Below are positions 33,385-44,048 of a stretch of DNA of 64,000 nt, in pieces. The position numbers and the translations under genes are program-made. Source of the stretch: Raffaelea ambrosiae (lineage: Eukaryota; Ascomycota; Sordariomycetes; Ophiostomatales; Ophiostomataceae). The stretch lies in the NCBI GenBank assembly GCA_002778195.1, contig PCDI01000011.1, forward strand, positions 1,186,000 to 1,249,999. The letters are read 5' to 3'. The notes under the pieces were generated by a model, which did no database searches, was not told the DNA's origin, and worked only from the letters and a program-made list of their open reading frames with translations. Within the stretch, counting starts at the first letter, position 1; every line of letters begins with the position of its first letter.

Positions 33385-34473
33385 CTTGCCACGATACGCA
33401 GCAGCTGAATCCCCCGAAGAGACGATTCACCCCGCTGTGGTTGCAGGACAGGCGCCCACGGGGCATGTAATATTGTGAGCAGGGAGGAACAGCGTGGATG
33501 CACATTGTACGACTACCATCTAGACCCAACACCTATTTGTTTTCTCTCTGTATATACCTGATGGATGTGGGCGGACGGGGAAAAAAAGGGCGCCTTGTTT
33601 TTTTTTTACTGTGGTTTATAGAACTGGATTGGAAAGTACATGCGATGGCCATCTCGACTTCTTATCTTTTGTGTTTTTTCTTTTTCTTTTCTCCATCTTC
33701 TTCTTCTCTTTTTGTCTGTTCTTACGCTGTACCTGGTAAAATTTGTCGTTCTTACTCCTATATCAACCACAGTCTGCTCTTGCCAACCAGCCCAGCAAAG
33801 TGACTACACCGTACTGGGTTTGCAACAAACCGACATGATCCATGTCCGGCGCTTCCAACTAAAACCGTTATTTTCCCCCCTCTGTTCTAAAAAAATAAAA
33901 ATAAAAATCAGAAACTTCCCGACGTCACTAATGCGCCTCCAGGACCCACCCACTTTCACATGCTTGCGCAGGATCGTATTAGAGGAGGCAAACCACACTC
34001 CCGACACAGTCTCAGCACCGAGCTCTCGACAGTTCACCCCCTCCTTATCTAACCAGACATTCTGTACAGTGCACAAAGCCTTGCAAGGCATTGGCTCTGA
34101 CAGCAACGCCTTTGCATCCCGAAGACAGTTAGATCTAGCGCTGCATGTTCGTGCTCTTTGTCCAGTCTTTCGCTTTCGCTTTTGCCACAAGCCAGTTGCT
34201 ATCTTTTCACACTCTGCTTGGTGACTGCCGGCACAGCAGAGGCGTCCTCTCGTCGGTCCTAGGCTCTTCCTAGACTCTTTCTAGGCTCTCCCGCTCCTGG
34301 GCAGGTGGCAATCCGTAAAAAAGTACTCCTAACGGGGTCATTTTCTTGTTTTCCTCTTTCTTTTACCCCGGAATCGTCCTGTCTCCCTTTTCTCCTCCTC
34401 TAGCCTTGCTCTCCTCTTTCTCTTATCCGTTCTCTCCGTCCCCCATCGTCTACTTATATCTCTCTCTTTGGCC
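33385..34473. other. Intergenic region, helicase 3' end to next gene
   Basis: T-rich 3' UTR-like sequence (33590-33720), then sequence with no coding signal, then a CT-rich leader (34330-34470) before the next ATG. A TACACCGTA word lies at 33805-33813. No gene seen. Confidence 0.55.
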
Positions 34474-35728
34474 ATGCCCTTATCGTCTGAGCGATCACCA
34501 TCCCCACCACCACCAGGACCCGACAAGACCCCTCCTCGCTTGGTGCAACGACCTCTCGTCGACGACAACATGTCTTCCCTTCTTATCGCTGTGCTGCCCG
34601 TGTCGATCCAGTCACGGATCCCGCGGATTCCGTCGATTCGCCGATCGGTCAAACTCCAGACGGTCCTCTTCGGTTCCGATGCCTCGCCGCCGGCTCTGGC
34701 CGCCGGAGCCGACTCGCCCGTCCCGGGGCTTTCCTCCGCATCCACAACACCCGACTCATCCCGCCCATCTACGTCCTATACCGAGTCGATTGTGTTCTCT
34801 ACAGCCGAGAGCTCGGCAGATGAACAGGCCGGGCCCCGGAAACGTGATTGCGGCACCAAGCCGGCCATGCGGAGAAAGAGGCCAGCATGGACACATGGTA
34901 CCGATCCAGCCGACCTTGGCATCGTGCTTGCCTCCCCAAGCTCACGCGATGAAGCAGCAGCTAGACCGTCCCAGGTGAACTGGAAGTATGGGCAGAATGG
35001 TATGCCACCTCGTATACTGCTTCATAGATCTATGTTTTTTTTCTTTTCCTGTCGTCAATCCCTGGTAACTGACTTGCTTTCCCGTACCAAAACTTGTAGG
35101 CTTCCGCACACTCGAAAACGCCCTCCGTGAAGCCGGTGACCCCGAACGCCTCCCCGAGCTCGAGCGCCAGATCTACGTTGAAAGCGTCGCCTACCTGCTG
35201 CGCGGCCTGCCCAACGACCTCCACGACGGCGAGCTGCACCAACTGCGCGATGCCGCCCCCGAACGGCTCGTGGACGACCCAATGGCCTCGTCTCTGATGG
35301 CCCAATCTGCGGCATCTGCCTACCCGGCCCACCCGTCTGCCCGCCGCTCACGCCTGGCCATTGAAGCCCCGCCAGGCAAGGGCGCCGCCGACGGCGACCC
35401 GCGGACACTCGCCCATGTGCTGACGCACTGGCTGGTCACGACGCTGTATTCGCTCGCGATGCTGCTGATCCCGATTGTGGCCAGCATTACACGCTTTGCC
35501 ATTGACCTGGACCGCAAGCACCATGTGCCGGAGGCCGTGTTCAACTGGTTTGCGGCCATCTTCTTCCTCTCCTACCAATACGCGATCGATATGTTCGTGT
35601 CGTTCCGTGCCATGGGCGACGGCAAGGTCGGGGAGACCCTGGACGAGGGCACGGTGTATCTGGCCAACGGCATTGCCTCGGGCTTCCGGGAAGCTGTGGC
35701 GGATGTGGCCCAGGGCAAGGTGAGGTGA
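34474..35728 (+). CDS. Unrecognised membrane protein with two predicted helices
   Basis: Exons 34474-34999 and 35100-35728 (donor GTATGC, acceptor TTGTAG) give 384 aa. I do not recognise the family. Residues 1-175 are Ser/Pro-rich with basic patches (MPLSSERSPSPPPP, KPAMRRKRP) and look disordered. A conserved-looking helical block follows (FRTLENALREAGDPERLP, LERQIYVESVAYLLRGLP). Two hydrophobic segments lie near 310-332 (LYSLAMLLIPIVASITRF) and 342-360 (VFNWFAAIFFLSYQYAI). The last codons are AAG GTG AGG TGA. GTGAGG is also a good donor, so the true C-terminus may lie in a further exon that I cannot place with confidence. Confidence 0.7.
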
Positions 35729-37152
35729 CATGGCTGCACACACTGCATGCTGGTGCCTGGAGAGGGTTTATGAGCAACGTGTGTGGAAAGGTCCACAAGG
35801 GGGGTTATGACCGGTTAGAATGGCTTCATAAAAGGCTTCCCGAGATGTCTCACGGAACGGGTGAATGTGGCTGCGCGGCGCGGATGCAGCTGGTGGGAAC
35901 TGGGAAGAACACGTGGTAGACTGGGCGTTTTCTGGTATACACACAGCTACACAGGCTGGCGTTCTTGTTTTGAATTTTTGCGATTTGCATGCCACGTTTC
36001 CATATATCCAAGGCAGATACACTATAGACATAGCACAGCGAGATTGCGGTTTTCACGAGGGAACTTTCGCTTTCGCCAGCGGCTCGTTTTGCTTGGGGCT
36101 TTGTAACAAAGAATAACGAAGTAGTTATGAATAAGTTGTGACGTCTTCATCCCTCGTGGCCCCCTAATCGGTCCCCTGTAGTGTCTAAAGCCTTCTGAAG
36201 GCCTCCTGCAAACCCCTCCCCTGAAAGCCTCTGGTGGCCCCTATCCGGCCCCTGAACCAATCCCCCGCCTGCAATTATGCTTCACATGCAACTTGGGGCT
36301 TATGTAACACGCCTGGGTCCAGTGTGGATGCCCCGTAAATTGGGAGCCACAACGCAACGTCAGCAACCGAGAGAAAGAGACGGCAGGAGCGACCGGCCTT
36401 AGCTGCCTCCTGCTGCTGCGGCTGTCCGACCGAAGAGAAACTTGGCACGCACACACCCACTTTGCTCCCCTTGCATCTCTGTCTGCACACTCAATCCCGT
36501 ACACCACACAATCCGCCCTCCTCACACACTGTCGGCCACATCAACTCAAACCGGTCCGCGCCCTGTCTCGCCCACAACCACCACCGCATTACCGCCTCCC
36601 CCGCCCCGTGTGTACGCTCACTCTGTCACTCTCTCTCTTTTACTGAGACACCGTCCGTCGCCGTCCATCAGAAGTGGAGCATTCTCCCTTTGACTGCTTT
36701 CCCCTTCCTTAACACGTTTGCTATCATCTTCGGGGGGGACCCTTCCACACAACCTCTTTTTCCTTGTTCTCCTCCCCCCCCCCTCGTCGCCACTCGACTC
36801 GCCGACGCGTTGGTGCTGAGAAGTGCTCCTGCGACACAGCGAATACTCGATCCCCCGGGCCCGCGGCGTCCATCCATCGCTCGACCCGACTTCGCCGGAA
36901 ACGGACAAGCGAACTCCCAAGGGCGGCCTCGACAGAAAGAACATCAAGCAACAAAAAACAAAACAAAAACGAACGCAGGGTGGCTTCGAAGGATACACAA
37001 ACGCAAAACCCACCGCGGCCTTCTAGGGTCCGATTCTCCGATGCCGGCGACACTCACCTCGAGCTCATCGACAGGTACGCCTTGAGTACGCTGCGTCTGG
37101 GGCCTGCTGCCCGAAACGGCCGGCCAGCTGCCTGCCGTCTCCTGCGCGCCCA
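35729..37152. other. Intergenic region and leader of the LysM gene
   Basis: The first part contains an imperfect CCCCTGxxG/CCTCC repeat zone (36155-36260). From about 36440 the sequence is pyrimidine-rich and looks like a long 5' leader of the LysM gene; a GACAG/GTACGC donor-like site at about 37073 suggests a leader intron. No protein domain was seen in any frame. Confidence 0.5.
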
Positions 37153-39129
37153 ATGTTCTCTTCCTCGGGGATCAATCCCCCAGACACAGAGTCTGCAAAC
37201 GCCCGGCCGCGGAACCGCCGCCCGAATGCTGCTGCTGCCAGCGCCGCCGCCAATGCATCCTCCGCCTCCGGCTCGAGTGCAGGCCTACAGGCAAGCGACC
37301 GGCTGAGGCCGGAGTCGGCGTTTACGAGCTTCGGCACCGGCGTACGCAGCTTCAACACCACCACCACCACCAGCGGACGCAAGTCGCCCGCCAATTCGTG
37401 GGTGCCAAACTGGTCGTCCATCCAGGAGTTTGCGTCGACGCTTCTGGCGAACCCCAACGACAAGGGCTACTCGAGCGGGCCAGAAGGCCGGAGCCGCAAC
37501 GCGGGCGCCCGACCGGGCACACGAAAGGCCGGCGCGCGCAAGCAGCCGTCCGTATGGGGGCCTGCGCCTCCGGACGAGACGTCCTCATCGCGGCCCCGCC
37601 TGCAGGACGTGGCTGCAGGACCGGTCGCCTCCCGCGAAGCAGAGCTCAAGGCCCGCAAGACAGCCAGCATCTTGGAGAGCCATCCGGGCGTCAACGGGGG
37701 CCTGGATGTGCGGGGAAAATACAAGCGCAGAACCTCCGATGAGAACCTGCGTGACTCGGCCGCCGCGGCTGCTGCGCAGGAGGTCGAGGACTGTCTGGTG
37801 TACATCCACCACGTCCAAGCCACCGATACCTATTTTGGCATCATTCTCAAGTACCGGTGCCGCGAAGACGTCTTCCGCCGCTCCAACGGGCTGTGGTCCC
37901 GCGACAACATACAAATCAAGAAGTGGGTGGTCCTGCCCGTCGACGCGTGCGAAATCAAGGGCCGGCCATGCGACGACCCGTCCCTGCCGTCGCAGAGCGT
38001 CGACCTGCTCGCACCGACACCCGCGCCCAAGTACCCCGATCAGGAGTCCTCTCTCGACAGCACGCCCGGCGTCGACGACGGCAGCTACTTTTCTCTACCC
38101 ATCTCCGGCCTCAACATGGAAGGCAACCGGAAGGGCGCAGGGACGCCAAACAAGGCCTTGTCCAATGCCGGCGAGGAGCCGCCCGAGCTGCCATGGACCC
38201 ATGTGCGCTGGGTGCTGCTGGAATCGTCGCCCAAGCCAGTGGAGATTGCGCGTATGTCGCGGGCGACACTGGGCTATTTTCCGCCGCGCCGGAAGAAGAG
38301 CCTGCTGAGCACGAGGTCGGGCCTGTCCACGCCGCGCCAGTCGCTGGATGTGGCGTCGGACCGTCCTGGCGGGGAGAGTCCCGGCTTTGCGTCCCGGCGC
38401 CAGAGCGCGCTCGGTCTGCGGCCGGCACTGGGCACGTCACCGATGTCGTCATCGCCATCGCGCTACCCTAGCAGCAGCAGCGGGGCGATGGACGCAGACC
38501 CGCGGCCTGCTTGGATGCGGCGCCCCGGCGGTGTCGGGTCCATGAGCAAGAGCGTCCATGCTCCTGGCCCGGCGCGAGACTCTCTGAACAAGTGGACGAC
38601 GAAGCACCTGCCCGGCCTCAACATCGAGACGCTGCCGTCCATGTCTGTGATGGGCGCCGAGACCGCGCATTTTGGCTTCAACGACGGCGAAGAGGCACCG
38701 GGGCTGGTGGAGAATTCTGTCGAGGACGGCCGCGACGTGTCGTCCACGATCGGACGGGACTCGGGTCTGGACAAGGCCGCCACAGCCGTCGAGACATGGC
38801 TTCGCGGCGCCTTTGCGAAGCGGCCGAGCACGCCGAATGCGTCTGGAAGCACTCCCTCGACGTCGTTTGCGAACCGCATCGGCCGCCAACTAGAAGAAAG
38901 CCTGGGCGATCTGATCGAGCTTGAAGATGGCCCGTACGACGATGGATTGCTGGGCACGAGCGGACGTGGCGGTGGCGGCGGTACGTCGAGCTCGACACTG
39001 TCGGCCGCACCAACGATTACGTCTGGGTGGAGATCGGACGGCGACGGTACCGTCCGCGGCCGGAGCACGGCGTCGACGAGTGCAATATGGTCGTCTTCGC
39101 AAGTGGCGAAGGGAAAGAAGTCGGACTGA
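37153..39129 (+). CDS. LysM-domain protein without signal peptide
   Basis: A single exon of 658 aa. The N-terminus (MFSSSGINPPDTESANARP) is polar and has no signal peptide or membrane segment. One LysM-like module lies at about 211-262 (CLVYIHHVQATDTYFGIILK, followed by the CREDVFRRSNGLWSRDNIQIKK block), continuing to WVVLPVDACEIKGRPC. The rest is Ser/Pro/Arg-rich and probably disordered, with a second conserved patch ELPWTHVRWVLLESSPKPVE after the LysM. The pattern matches the intracellular LysM proteins of Pezizomycotina rather than secreted LysM effectors. Substrate unknown; chitin binding should not be assumed. The leader upstream may contain an untranslated exon. Confidence 0.83.
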   Translation: MFSSSGINPPDTESANARPRNRRPNAAAASAAANASSASGSSAGLQASDRLRPESAFTSFGTGVRSFNTTTTTSGRKSPANSWVPNWSSIQEFASTLLANPNDKGYSSGPEGRSRNAGARPGTRKAGARKQPSVWGPAPPDETSSSRPRLQDVAAGPVASREAELKARKTASILESHPGVNGGLDVRGKYKRRTSDENLRDSAAAAAAQEVEDCLVYIHHVQATDTYFGIILKYRCREDVFRRSNGLWSRDNIQIKKWVVLPVDACEIKGRPCDDPSLPSQSVDLLAPTPAPKYPDQESSLDSTPGVDDGSYFSLPISGLNMEGNRKGAGTPNKALSNAGEEPPELPWTHVRWVLLESSPKPVEIARMSRATLGYFPPRRKKSLLSTRSGLSTPRQSLDVASDRPGGESPGFASRRQSALGLRPALGTSPMSSSPSRYPSSSSGAMDADPRPAWMRRPGGVGSMSKSVHAPGPARDSLNKWTTKHLPGLNIETLPSMSVMGAETAHFGFNDGEEAPGLVENSVEDGRDVSSTIGRDSGLDKAATAVETWLRGAFAKRPSTPNASGSTPSTSFANRIGRQLEESLGDLIELEDGPYDDGLLGTSGRGGGGGTSSSTLSAAPTITSGWRSDGDGTVRGRSTASTSAIWSSSQVAKGKKSD

Positions 39130-39967
39130 GCGAGGGATTGGAAGTTGAGAGGATGTGGTAGTTCATGATGGACGGGTATCTCATATATATTACAGCACAC
39201 CAACGGGCAACTAGCCACGGGTAGAAACACTGCACACTTTGGAAGAGGCTTGCTTTTGGGGGGTTTTTTTTTACCTGTTTTTGTTTCTGTCTCTGTTTTC
39301 TGTTTTGTTCTATTGTTAGGGGTTTTTTTTTTCCCTGCCTCTCTGTTCTGGTTGTTTTGGCATAGACGCACTCATTTAATACCCCATTTACAGATCACAC
39401 GCACAGTTGTATATATCTTGGGTGTTTTTTTATAATACATTTTTAACGGGAGCATTGGTTTAGTTCTGTGTTTCGTTGGGAGAAAACGAGCCATGTTAAT
39501 TATGTAGGCAAGACGCAAAGCTTGTTCAATAGTCTTAGACCACTGGCAATATCGGTGATTGGATGTGCAGTTTCCGCCCCTGAAAGACAGAGCCTCCTTT
39601 TCACCTGACAGCGGGTCGGGTGGCGCTATGATTTGCAGGCACGCGCCAACCAACAATAAAATAAAATAAAATAAAAATACAGGCCACCACGTCATAGCTT
39701 GTTTTGGCAGCGCGAGCCAGTTTTTGGCGTCAAAACGGATATCAAGAAGCGTTTTGTGCCCACTGCTCTTGCATACCCGGACTCCACGACACGTACCTCT
39801 GTCAACGTCCGACATTTTTGGGGCGCCACACTCTCTCTCTCTGTCTCCGTCCATTGTCGGGCCTACGTGTCCCTATGTGCGGCATGGCCTGCTGAGCACG
39901 ACAAGGCCGCAGCCAGGCATTTTCTCTCTCTCTCTCTCCCTCTTTCCCTCGAATCCGCAACACCACC
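39130..39967. other. Intergenic region upstream of arv1
   Basis: T-rich 3' UTR-like sequence up to about 39450, an AAAAT repeat at 39656-39680, then a CT-rich leader (39830-39950) directly before the arv1 ATG. No gene seen. Confidence 0.55.
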
Positions 39968-40990
39968 ATGCCGATCTGCATCGAGTGCAGCTACCCGGTC
40001 AAGACGCTCTGGACCCAGTACTCGGGCGGCGGCGGCGGCGGCGGTAGCGGCGGCGGTGGCGCCGACAAGTCGAGCGGCCACAACATCCGGCTCACCGTCT
40101 GCCGCAACTGCGGCCACTTTTGCGACAAGTATGTCGAGCACGACTTTGTCGTCATCTTTATCGACCTCGTGCTCATCAAGCCCCAGGTGTACCGCCACCT
40201 CCTGCACAACACCCTCATGCGCGACCACGACCAGCTCGATCCGTCCATTGTCCGCCTGGGCGTGCTGCTGCTGCTCTTCGACGTCTACCTGACCTGGGCC
40301 CGCATCGAGAAGCAGTCGGGGCGGCACACGGTCTCGTCGTTTTTTGCGCTGCCTCCATCCACGGCGGACGGTTTGTCGTCGTTGTCGTCGTTGTCGTCGT
40401 CGTCGTCATCGTCATCGGCGTCATCGGCGTCGTCGGCGTCGTCGGCTACTGCGCCTGGCGGCTCCGGCGGCCTCAACTTTGGCCGCCTCGCGCAGCAGCC
40501 GATCGTCTGCCAGTACCTGTTCTTCTTGGTGCTGTGCTCGCTCTCGACGCTCGCGTTCCACTTCTCGATCCGCTTCCTGACGTCGTCGCGCGTCTCGCCG
40601 CTGGCCTTTCTGCGCATCCTGCCGACGTTCCCGCGGCCCAACTCGGTCTCGACCGCGCTGCTGGTCAGCTCCTCCACCAAGCTGTTCCCCATCCTCATGG
40701 TCATATGGGACTATGACGTGCCGGCGGCGGCGCGGTCGCTGGGCTGGGCCGTGGTGGCCAACAACGTCGAGGCTCTCAAGATTCTGCTGGACTGCAGCTA
40801 CCCGGTGGCCGCCGGGCTGGCCATGGCGGGCGCGCTGAGCCGCTGGGCCATTGGGCGGGCGGTGCTGTGGTCCGTCGGGCTGGGCGCCGTGGACGGAGCC
40901 GGCGAGAGCAGTGTGGCGGAGGACGGGCGGGCGCTGTGGTCGGCCGTGATGATGATACGGGAATGGGCAGGGCTGCTGGCGACGGGCTGA
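39968..40990 (+). CDS. arv1: ARV1 family ER lipid/sterol homeostasis protein
   Basis: A single exon of 340 aa; the ATG follows CACCACC. The ARV1 homology domain is at the N-terminus: a zinc-ribbon-like C4-x2-C7 ... C45-x2-C48 (MPICIECSYPVKTLW, RLTVCRNCGHFCDKYVEHD) followed by FIDLVLIKPQVYRHLL. Four or so hydrophobic segments follow (VRLGVLLLLFDVYLTW, VCQYLFFLVLCSLSTLAF, and two in the C-terminal third). ARV1 acts in ER sterol and GPI-anchor/ceramide homeostasis. Two low-complexity insertions are striking: a Gly run (about 20-32) between the two CxxC pairs, and a Ser/Ala run (about 137-160) between helices. Confidence 0.93.
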   Translation: MPICIECSYPVKTLWTQYSGGGGGGGSGGGGADKSSGHNIRLTVCRNCGHFCDKYVEHDFVVIFIDLVLIKPQVYRHLLHNTLMRDHDQLDPSIVRLGVLLLLFDVYLTWARIEKQSGRHTVSSFFALPPSTADGLSSLSSLSSSSSSSSASSASSASSATAPGGSGGLNFGRLAQQPIVCQYLFFLVLCSLSTLAFHFSIRFLTSSRVSPLAFLRILPTFPRPNSVSTALLVSSSTKLFPILMVIWDYDVPAAARSLGWAVVANNVEALKILLDCSYPVAAGLAMAGALSRWAIGRAVLWSVGLGAVDGAGESSVAEDGRALWSAVMMIREWAGLLATG

Positions 40991-41182
40991 TAAGGGAACG
41001 AGGAGGGCGTAAATAGCAAGGTAGGGAATATACGATGGAGGGGAAGGTCCAGAGAGGCTGAACAACGACGACGAGCATGCATGTATGACTGCGGAAAGAA
41101 GGGGGAGAAAAAAAAATATATATATAATACCCACCAATATTGACAAAATACATAATGATCAAAAAGAATCAACCACCAGGCA

Positions 41183-41222
<40 letters not shown>

Positions 41223-41686
41223 GATATCTGCCTCCAGCAATGCTGTTTGTAACAATGACTCGACTTTCTTTCCCCGGCGCGTCCATCTACTATGCATTAC
41301 ACAGGAAAACGAGCAAGTTCTCCCTTCCTTGTGGAGAGACCCCCCCAAAACCCCGATAGTGCCTCGACATCTAACCTGTTCCCGTACATAGCCCTCTGGG
41401 CTCCTCCCATGCAATCCTCCATAGTCGTACCTGCTTCAGCGTCCTCCTCACGACACTTTCGCTCCAACAAGCTCCCGCCTCGCCCTCGGAAAAGGGACCA
41501 CGAACATGCATAAATTCAAAGAAAAAAGAAGAAGAGTTAATTAGATTCCGTTTCCCATAAAAAACGCCCGTAATGGTGACAATATATGGTTTGAGTTTTC
41601 AAGAGTATAGTTTTGGTAGTGTGCAGCCGTCCTGCCGTCGCCCTCCTTTCCCCCGTATAAAAAAGCAAAACAAAGCATGTGTCTCC
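40991..41686. other. Convergent 3' region between arv1 and vma9
   Basis: Contains an AT dinucleotide stretch near 41115-41128 and a (GT)17 microsatellite. No gene seen. Confidence 0.6.
41185..41218. repeat. (GT)17 microsatellite
   Basis: An uninterrupted run of 17 GT dinucleotides in intergenic DNA. Confidence 0.97.
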
Positions 41687-42247
41687 TTATTCGTGGATGA
41701 AGGCCGCCCGCAGGTCGGACCGCCGTGGCTCGATCAGAGGGTGCAGCTGGGCCAAGAAGGTGATGGCCCACATGAGGTAGCAGGAGGCAAACGTGAGGAT
41801 GAGCGATGACCGCCAGAGACTGTGGGTTCATATAGACTGTGAGCCAGGTGTGTTTATGTTTGGTATGGCAGGGCCACCTTGGGAAACTTACACTTGGTTC
41901 TCGCCCTTGGGCGAGAGGAACCAGGCAGCCACGCTGAGGGCCACGATGACGAACAGGCCGATGAAGATGCTCCAACTAAAACAAAGAGAAGGAAGAGCAA
42001 GCTCACGGGCCGCCAAAAGCGGCGCGATGGAGCGCAACACCAAGTTAGCAAGGCATGAACACACGATGAGCCCCTTGACGTCTTCCCTGTGTCCCCCCAA
42101 GGCCTTTTGGCCTAATGCACAGCCTCCTCTTGTTGGATTTCCATTGACTTCTCTCTTCGAATTCTGAAGGCGCTAATCGTCTGTTTTGGGGCTGAAGCAA
42201 AAGCTTGGGGGGGGGGGGGGGGGGGGGGGTACGAACCCGTTGGCCAT
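41687..42247 (-). CDS. vma9: V-type ATPase subunit e (Vma9)
   Basis: Exons on the minus strand are 42247-42237 (11 nt, MANG), 41975-41892 and 41819-41687, giving 75 aa, the usual length. The first hydrophobic helix is WSIFIGLFVIVALSVAAWFL, followed by the family motif SPKGENQ. The second helix is SSLILTFASCYLMWAITFLA, followed by the hallmark QLHPLIEPRRSDLR. Subunit e sits in the membrane Vo sector of the proton pump and is needed for its assembly and activity. The first intron starts at GTTCGT and contains 23 consecutive Cs on the sense strand (plus-strand Gs at 42207-42229) beginning 7 nt into the intron. The very short exon 1 makes this gene easy to miss. Confidence 0.93.
42207..42229. repeat. 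G23 homopolymer in vma9 intron 1
   Basis: Twenty-three consecutive Gs on the plus strand, the longest G/C run in the window, just inside the first intron of vma9. Confidence 0.95.
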
Positions 42248-42883
42248 TTTTGCAGTATCTTCGCTGTCGCGGCTTTTTTGTTGGTTCGATCGGGGGGGGG
42301 AGGTTCCTGAAAGGGGCAGTTCCGGCTGAGGAGCTAAGTAACAACGATCGATTCGACTCGGGACAATCGTGCGGAGGATGACGCTCGACGCGACGATGGC
42401 GGGTCGGGAATGCGAAAAGACGGTGGCGGATGTCGTTGATAGGCAAAGCAAAAAGGAGGTATTTAAACGGAGGCTGCAACTCTCTTGAGCTTCTCGCAAA
42501 ACAGAATGGATGTCGTGGCCGGCCATTGGTCCACAGCCAAGCTAAGCCTGCTGAGTAATATTTCCAACCTCAGTTCGAGCTCCACACCCAGCAAGATTAC
42601 AGTGGGACCTCTCTCTCTCTCTCGGTTCGCCTCAGTAGCGCTAAGCAGCGATAAGATAGTTATAATCAACCAGCTCTTTTGTCGTCTTCACTATTCAAGA
42701 TCGTTCATATTCGAACCCAATAAGAGATGCCTTTTTTTTGTTGTTGTCTTTTTGGTCCTTTTTTTGTTATATTTTACACTTTCGTTTACTATAAATTCAC
42801 ACGGTGTGTCGGAAGGGACGTCTGGAATAATATCCCTCCCAAGTGAGAGGAGATCGAAAGAACAGAGGCGACTCGTAGAGCAC
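42248..42883. promoter_or_regulatory. vma9 upstream region and DJ-1 gene 3' region
   Basis: About 0.64 kb between the vma9 ATG and the stop of the DJ-1-type gene, both on the minus strand. It holds an (CT)n patch at about 42609-42621 and T-rich sequence at 42720-42790 near the 3' end of the upstream gene. No coding signal seen. Confidence 0.5.
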
Positions 42884-44048
42884 CTACACATCCAGACCGT
42901 CAACGACAACACCCTTGGTCCACTCCCACTGCAGGATCCTGGCCACCTCCTCGGCCGACTCCTCCGACACCATGGCGCTGATCATGTACAGCGCGGCGTC
43001 GACGCCAGCCGAGACACCGCCCGAGGTCACGACACGCAGCCCACCAAGACGCATGGCGGCGCGGCGGGCAATAAACTCCTTGCGCGAGTTGGATCCCTTG
43101 AGAGAGATGCTACCCTTTCTGTGAGGAAGCCCAAACGTGTTAGCCTTTTCCAGGTGTGCAATATATATACAGCTTTTCCGTGTGTGTCCCGTCGCTGTAT
43201 CTTACCTCGCATTGGAAGGGCGGCGGCCGTCCGACTTGCGGCGGATGTACGGGTTGTCGTCCTCATCGCCGAGATCGAAACGAAGGTTGTTGACGACGTA
43301 GCGCGCGTCATCAATGACGTCGGTGCGCTCGTCGAGCTCACGGGTGGCAGCCTTGCTGCAGAGGTTCTCGAACGTGGTGAAATAGTCGGGGTGGGTGGTG
43401 GCCGACAGGCCGGCCAGGATGCCCAGGTCGGCCAGGAAGAGGGCGCCGGTGCAGATGGACAGCAGCGAGCGCTCGCGTCCCGGGTTCTCCTTCTGGAGCT
43501 CGGCATAGGCCTTGATGAGCGGCAGCGGCTCAGCCTTGGCTGCCAAAACGCTGGGGGTATTGCCGCCCACGACGACGAGGAGGTCAAACTCTTCGAGACG
43601 CTCGTGGGCCTCCTTGAACGAGATCTGCGAGCCAATGAGGACGCCCTGGTTTGAGAGAACCTTGGGCTCTGCGCCAGCGATCGTGACATCGAAGGCCTTG
43701 GACTCTGTGGATAGGGGAGGAGGAGGGGGAAAACAGTCAGCAGCCGATCATACCAGGCGGGGTCTTCCGCCGTGTGTTTTGTGTATGCAGTGCACTCGAT
43801 GTCACGCGATATCCCAAGACACGATGCGTGCGATGGGCACAGCGAGTACGGCGCAGAAGCACGAGGAGTTGTGGTCATTGGCAGCCAGCTCAGGCTGACG
43901 ACAACTCACCTTTGTCCTTTTGGTCGTGCAGGGCCCAGGTGAAGGCCTCAAGAGGACCAGCCATGTCCATGAGGTCGAATTTCTCATGCAGGACAAACAG
44001 GACCGAAATCGGCTCCAGGTCTGCCACTGCGGACGTTGATGCAGCCAT
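42884..44048 (-). CDS. DJ-1/PfpI (ThiJ) superfamily protein
   Basis: Exons on the minus strand are 44048-43910, 43704-43206 and 43118-42884, giving 290 aa. The start MAASTSAVADLEPISVLFVL leads into the first strand of the class I amidotransferase-like fold (FDLMDMAGPLEAFTWAL). The nucleophile elbow is SICTGALFLA with C131, and H151 in ATTHPDY lies 20 residues on, the same spacing as C106-H126 in human DJ-1. VVTSGGVSAGVDAALYMI follows near the C-terminus. Fungal members include isonitrile-hydratase-like and glyoxalase-like enzymes; the exact reaction cannot be assigned. No signal peptide, so cytosolic. An insertion rich in Asp/Arg (about 185-213) lies between the His and the last helices. Confidence 0.9.

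Noticed and set aside
38463..39371. 302-codon minus-strand frame opposite the LysM gene
   Set aside because: Antisense shadow of a real GC-rich coding exon; no independent motif.
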